This document shows positions 42,122 to 43,693 of a stretch of DNA of 43,693 bases, piece after piece. The stretch lies in the NCBI RefSeq assembly GCF_035998295.1, contig NZ_DASYHS010000142.1, forward strand, positions 1 through 43,693, read 5' to 3'. A program made the translations under genes and the position numbers. Positions within the stretch are counted from its first letter, which is position 1. Every line of letters starts with the position of its first letter. The notes under the pieces were generated by a model. The model saw nothing but the letters and a program-made list of their open reading frames with translations, ran no database searches and had not been told where the DNA came from. Origin of the DNA: DASYHS01 sp035998295 (lineage in GTDB: Bacteria > Pseudomonadota > Alphaproteobacteria > Azospirillales > Azospirillaceae).

Positions 42122-42661
42122 TCAGGCGGCCTGGAGGGTTTCCTCGCCCTTCTGCCAGTTGCAGGGGCACAGCTCGTCCGTCTGCAGGGCGTCGAGGACG
42201 CGCAGGACCTCGGCCGGGTTGCGGCCGACGTTCAGGTCGTTGACCGACACGAAGCGGATGATGCCCTCGGGATCGACGATGAAGGTCGCGCGCAGGCACA
42301 CGCCTTCCTGACGGTCGAGGATGCCGAGCCCCTCGGACAGGTCGCGCTTGATGTCGGCCAGCATCGGGAACGGCAGGTCCCGAAGGTCCTCGTGGTGGAC
42401 GCGCCAGGCGTGGTGCACGAACTCGCTATCGGTCGACAGGCCGAGCACCTGGGCGTCGCGGTCGGCGAACTCGGAGTTCAGCCGGCCGAAGGCCGCGATC
42501 TCGGTCGGGCACACGAAGGTGAAGTCCTTCGGCCAGGCGAACACGACGAGCCACTTGCCCGCGTAGCTCTTGTCGGTGATCTGCGTGAAGGCCTGCTTGA
42601 CGTCGGTGGAGACCGTCGCCTTGAGATCGAATGCCGGGAACTTGTCGCCAACGGTCAGCAT
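42122..42661 (-). CDS. ahpC: Peroxiredoxin AhpC (2-Cys, AhpE/AhpC-like)
   Basis: The 179-residue thioredoxin-fold peroxidase has peroxidatic Cys51 in DFTFVCPTE and resolving cysteines Cys165/Cys167 in ELCPCNW. This CxC type, found with AhpD rather than AhpF, differs from E. coli AhpC. It reduces H2O2 and organic peroxides, and AhpD (adjacent) likely recycles it. ATG 42661 has GGAGCG upstream; the frame extends to 42751, but that would run across the control region. Divergent from oxyR (107 bp). Confidence 0.93.
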   Translation of the reverse strand: MLTVGDKFPAFDLKATVSTDVKQAFTQITDKSYAGKWLVVFAWPKDFTFVCPTEIAAFGRLNSEFADRDAQVLGLSTDSEFVHHAWRVHHEDLRDLPFPMLADIKRDLSEGLGILDRQEGVCLRATFIVDPEGIIRFVSVNDLNVGRNPAEVLRVLDALQTDELCPCNWQKGEETLQAA

Positions 42662-42690
42662 GAAAAGCGCTCCATGGTGCTGAGTGAGAA

Positions 42691-42734
42691 TTGGAATAGG
42701 TCCAAAATTGTGGGTAAAGGGTTGGGAAATCCAA
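42691..42734. promoter_or_regulatory. Candidate OxyR binding region between ahpC and oxyR: two dyads
   Basis: TTGG-AATAGGT-CCAA (42691-42705) and TTGG-GAAAT-CCAA (42722-42734) share the same half-sites, with centres 30 bp (about three helical turns) apart. The first has the T-N11-A... LysR-box form. Two more ATAGG elements lie at 42735 and 42756. The placement between oxyR and its usual target, ahpC, suggests a tetrameric OxyR site; this is inference. Confidence 0.5.
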
Positions 42735-42768
42735 TAGGAAGTTCGGAACACGGTGATAGGATGCGCCG

Positions 42769-43693
42769 ATGAGTCAGGCGATCACCCTGCGTCAGCTCCG
42801 CTACCTCGTCGCGGTCGCGGACACGCTCCATTTCGGCCGCGCCGCCGAGGCGGCCAATGTCAGCCAGCCGAGCCTGTCGGCGCAGATCCAGCAGCTCGAG
42901 GAGGCGCTGGGTGCGCAGCTTCTGGAACGCACGAAGCGCCGCGTGCTGCTGACGCCGGCCGGAGCCGAGGTCGTGGCGCGCGCGCGCGCGATCCTGGGGG
43001 CGGTGCAGGACCTGGCCGACGGCGCGCGCAGCGCCGCGCGGCCGCTGTCGGCCGACCTGCGCCTGGGCGTGATCCCGACGGTCGGACCCTATCTGCTGCC
43101 CCGGGTGCTGCCGGCGCTGCGCGAGGCCCATCCGCAGCTCCGCCTCTATCTGCGCGAGGAGCAGACGGAACGGCTGATCGACCGGCTGAAGGCGGGAGAG
43201 GTCGACGTGCTGCTGCTGGCGCTGCCGCTGGACGAGCCGTCGCTGGACTGCGTGGCGGTCTACGACGAGCCGTTCGTCGTGGCCCTGCCGGCCGGCCATC
43301 GGCTCGCCGCGTCCGACCGCCTGACCGAGCGCGACCTCGCGGGCGAGCGGCTGCTGCTGCTGGAGGAGGGGCATTGCCTGCGCGACCAGGCGCTGGCGGT
43401 GTGCCGCTTCAGCGCGCCCGGCGACCGCGACACCTTCGCCGCCACCTCGCTCGACACCGTGCGCGAGATGGTCGCGAGCCGCATCGGGGTGACCCTGCTG
43501 CCTGCGCTTTCCGTGACGGGGGCGACGGCGCCCAACGGCTCGGTCGAGATCCGGCCCTTCGCCGACCCGGTGCCGAGGCGCCGCATCGCCCTAGTCTGGC
43601 GCCGGGAGGCCGCGCGCGGCGCCGAGTTCCGCATCCTCGCCGACTTCCTGCGGACCCATCTGCCGCCGGGGGCGCAGCCGGTGCAGGAGATGG
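42769..43693 (+). CDS. oxyR: Peroxide-sensing LysR regulator OxyR (3' end outside window)
   Basis: From ATG 42769 the frame stays open to the window edge (308 codons), close to full length. The N-terminus is MSQAITLRQLRYLVAVADTLHFG (written here only to Leu20: MSQAITLRQLRYLVAVADTL), with helix-turn-helix AAEAANVSQPSLSAQIQQLE. The redox pair Cys203 and Cys212 in EEGHCLRDQALAVC has the same nine-residue spacing as Cys199/Cys208 of E. coli OxyR, which marks it as OxyR and not a generic LTTR. It should activate the divergent ahpC-ahpD operon upon oxidation. AGGA lies 7 bp upstream of the start. Confidence 0.92.
   Translation, partial: MSQAITLRQLRYLVAVADTLHFGRAAEAANVSQPSLSAQIQQLEEALGAQLLERTKRRVLLTPAGAEVVARARAILGAVQDLADGARSAARPLSADLRLGVIPTVGPYLLPRVLPALREAHPQLRLYLREEQTERLIDRLKAGEVDVLLLALPLDEPSLDCVAVYDEPFVVALPAGHRLAASDRLTERDLAGERLLLLEEGHCLRDQALAVCRFSAPGDRDTFAATSLDTVREMVASRIGVTLLPALSVTGATAPNGSVEIRPFADPVPRRRIALVWRREAARGAEFRILADFLRTHLPPGAQPVQEM

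Overview
The window is about 44 kb of very GC-rich, densely coding bacterial DNA. An alphaproteobacterium (Rhodospirillales-like, not resolvable further by eye) fits best. The signs are a Coq7-type ubiquinone hydroxylase, an OxyR/AhpC/AhpD peroxide cluster, several ABC and TRAP uptake operons for organic acids and nucleosides, many GTG/TTG starts and ATGA gene overlaps. No rRNA, tRNA, CRISPR array or prophage was seen. Every stretch longer than 300 bases is accounted for.

Layout. 1-4.6 kb: end of an M48 metalloprotease, a small membrane protein, an MFS transporter, a D,D-carboxypeptidase with SPOR domain and a two-helix K+ channel. 4.7-13.7 kb: a GntR/FCD regulator with a clear promoter and operator but a frameshifted C-terminus, then a branched-chain-amino-acid-type ABC uptake operon (livG, livH, livM, binding protein, livF) ending in an acyl-CoA ligase. 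An IS110-family element sits exactly at the livG/livH junction. 13.8-16.4 kb: a Cys-rich lipoprotein, an FkbM methyltransferase and a sarcosine-oxidase-like flavoenzyme. 16.4-26.5 kb: a leftward operon of TRAP transporter (dctP-Q-M), ThDP enzyme, class II aldolase-like protein, molybdenum hydroxylase large subunit, dsbB and coq7, with a divergent LysR regulator. 26.5-29.5 kb: a VTT/YqaA membrane protein, a zinc-finger protein, an orphan ABC ATPase and a lipoprotein hydrolase. 29.5-38.6 kb: a leftward nucleoside import and breakdown operon (bmpA, ATPase, two permeases, cdd, purine nucleoside phosphorylase, deoC, deoA), interrupted by a PRC-barrel gene and a tiny glycine-zipper gene. 38.8-43.7 kb: hemolysin III, iron alcohol dehydrogenase, a LysE exporter and ahpD/ahpC divergent from oxyR, which runs off the window.

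Most interesting signal. The 263 bp upstream of the IS110 transposase can be read by eye as a bridge RNA: a 5' stem-loop, a target-binding loop closed by a perfect 12-bp stem, and a donor-binding loop. Three of the four guides match the element's own ends and insertion site: RTG 7/7, RDG 7/7 and LDG 8/8. They all point to the same CT core (AG on the + strand). That core places the insertion in an ancestral ATGAG where the livG stop overlapped the livH start, and both reading frames survived. The fourth guide (LTG) fits only partly.

The second target for follow-up is the TRAP/ThDP/aldolase/molybdenum-hydroxylase operon, whose gene combination implies a catabolic route I cannot assign to a known substrate.
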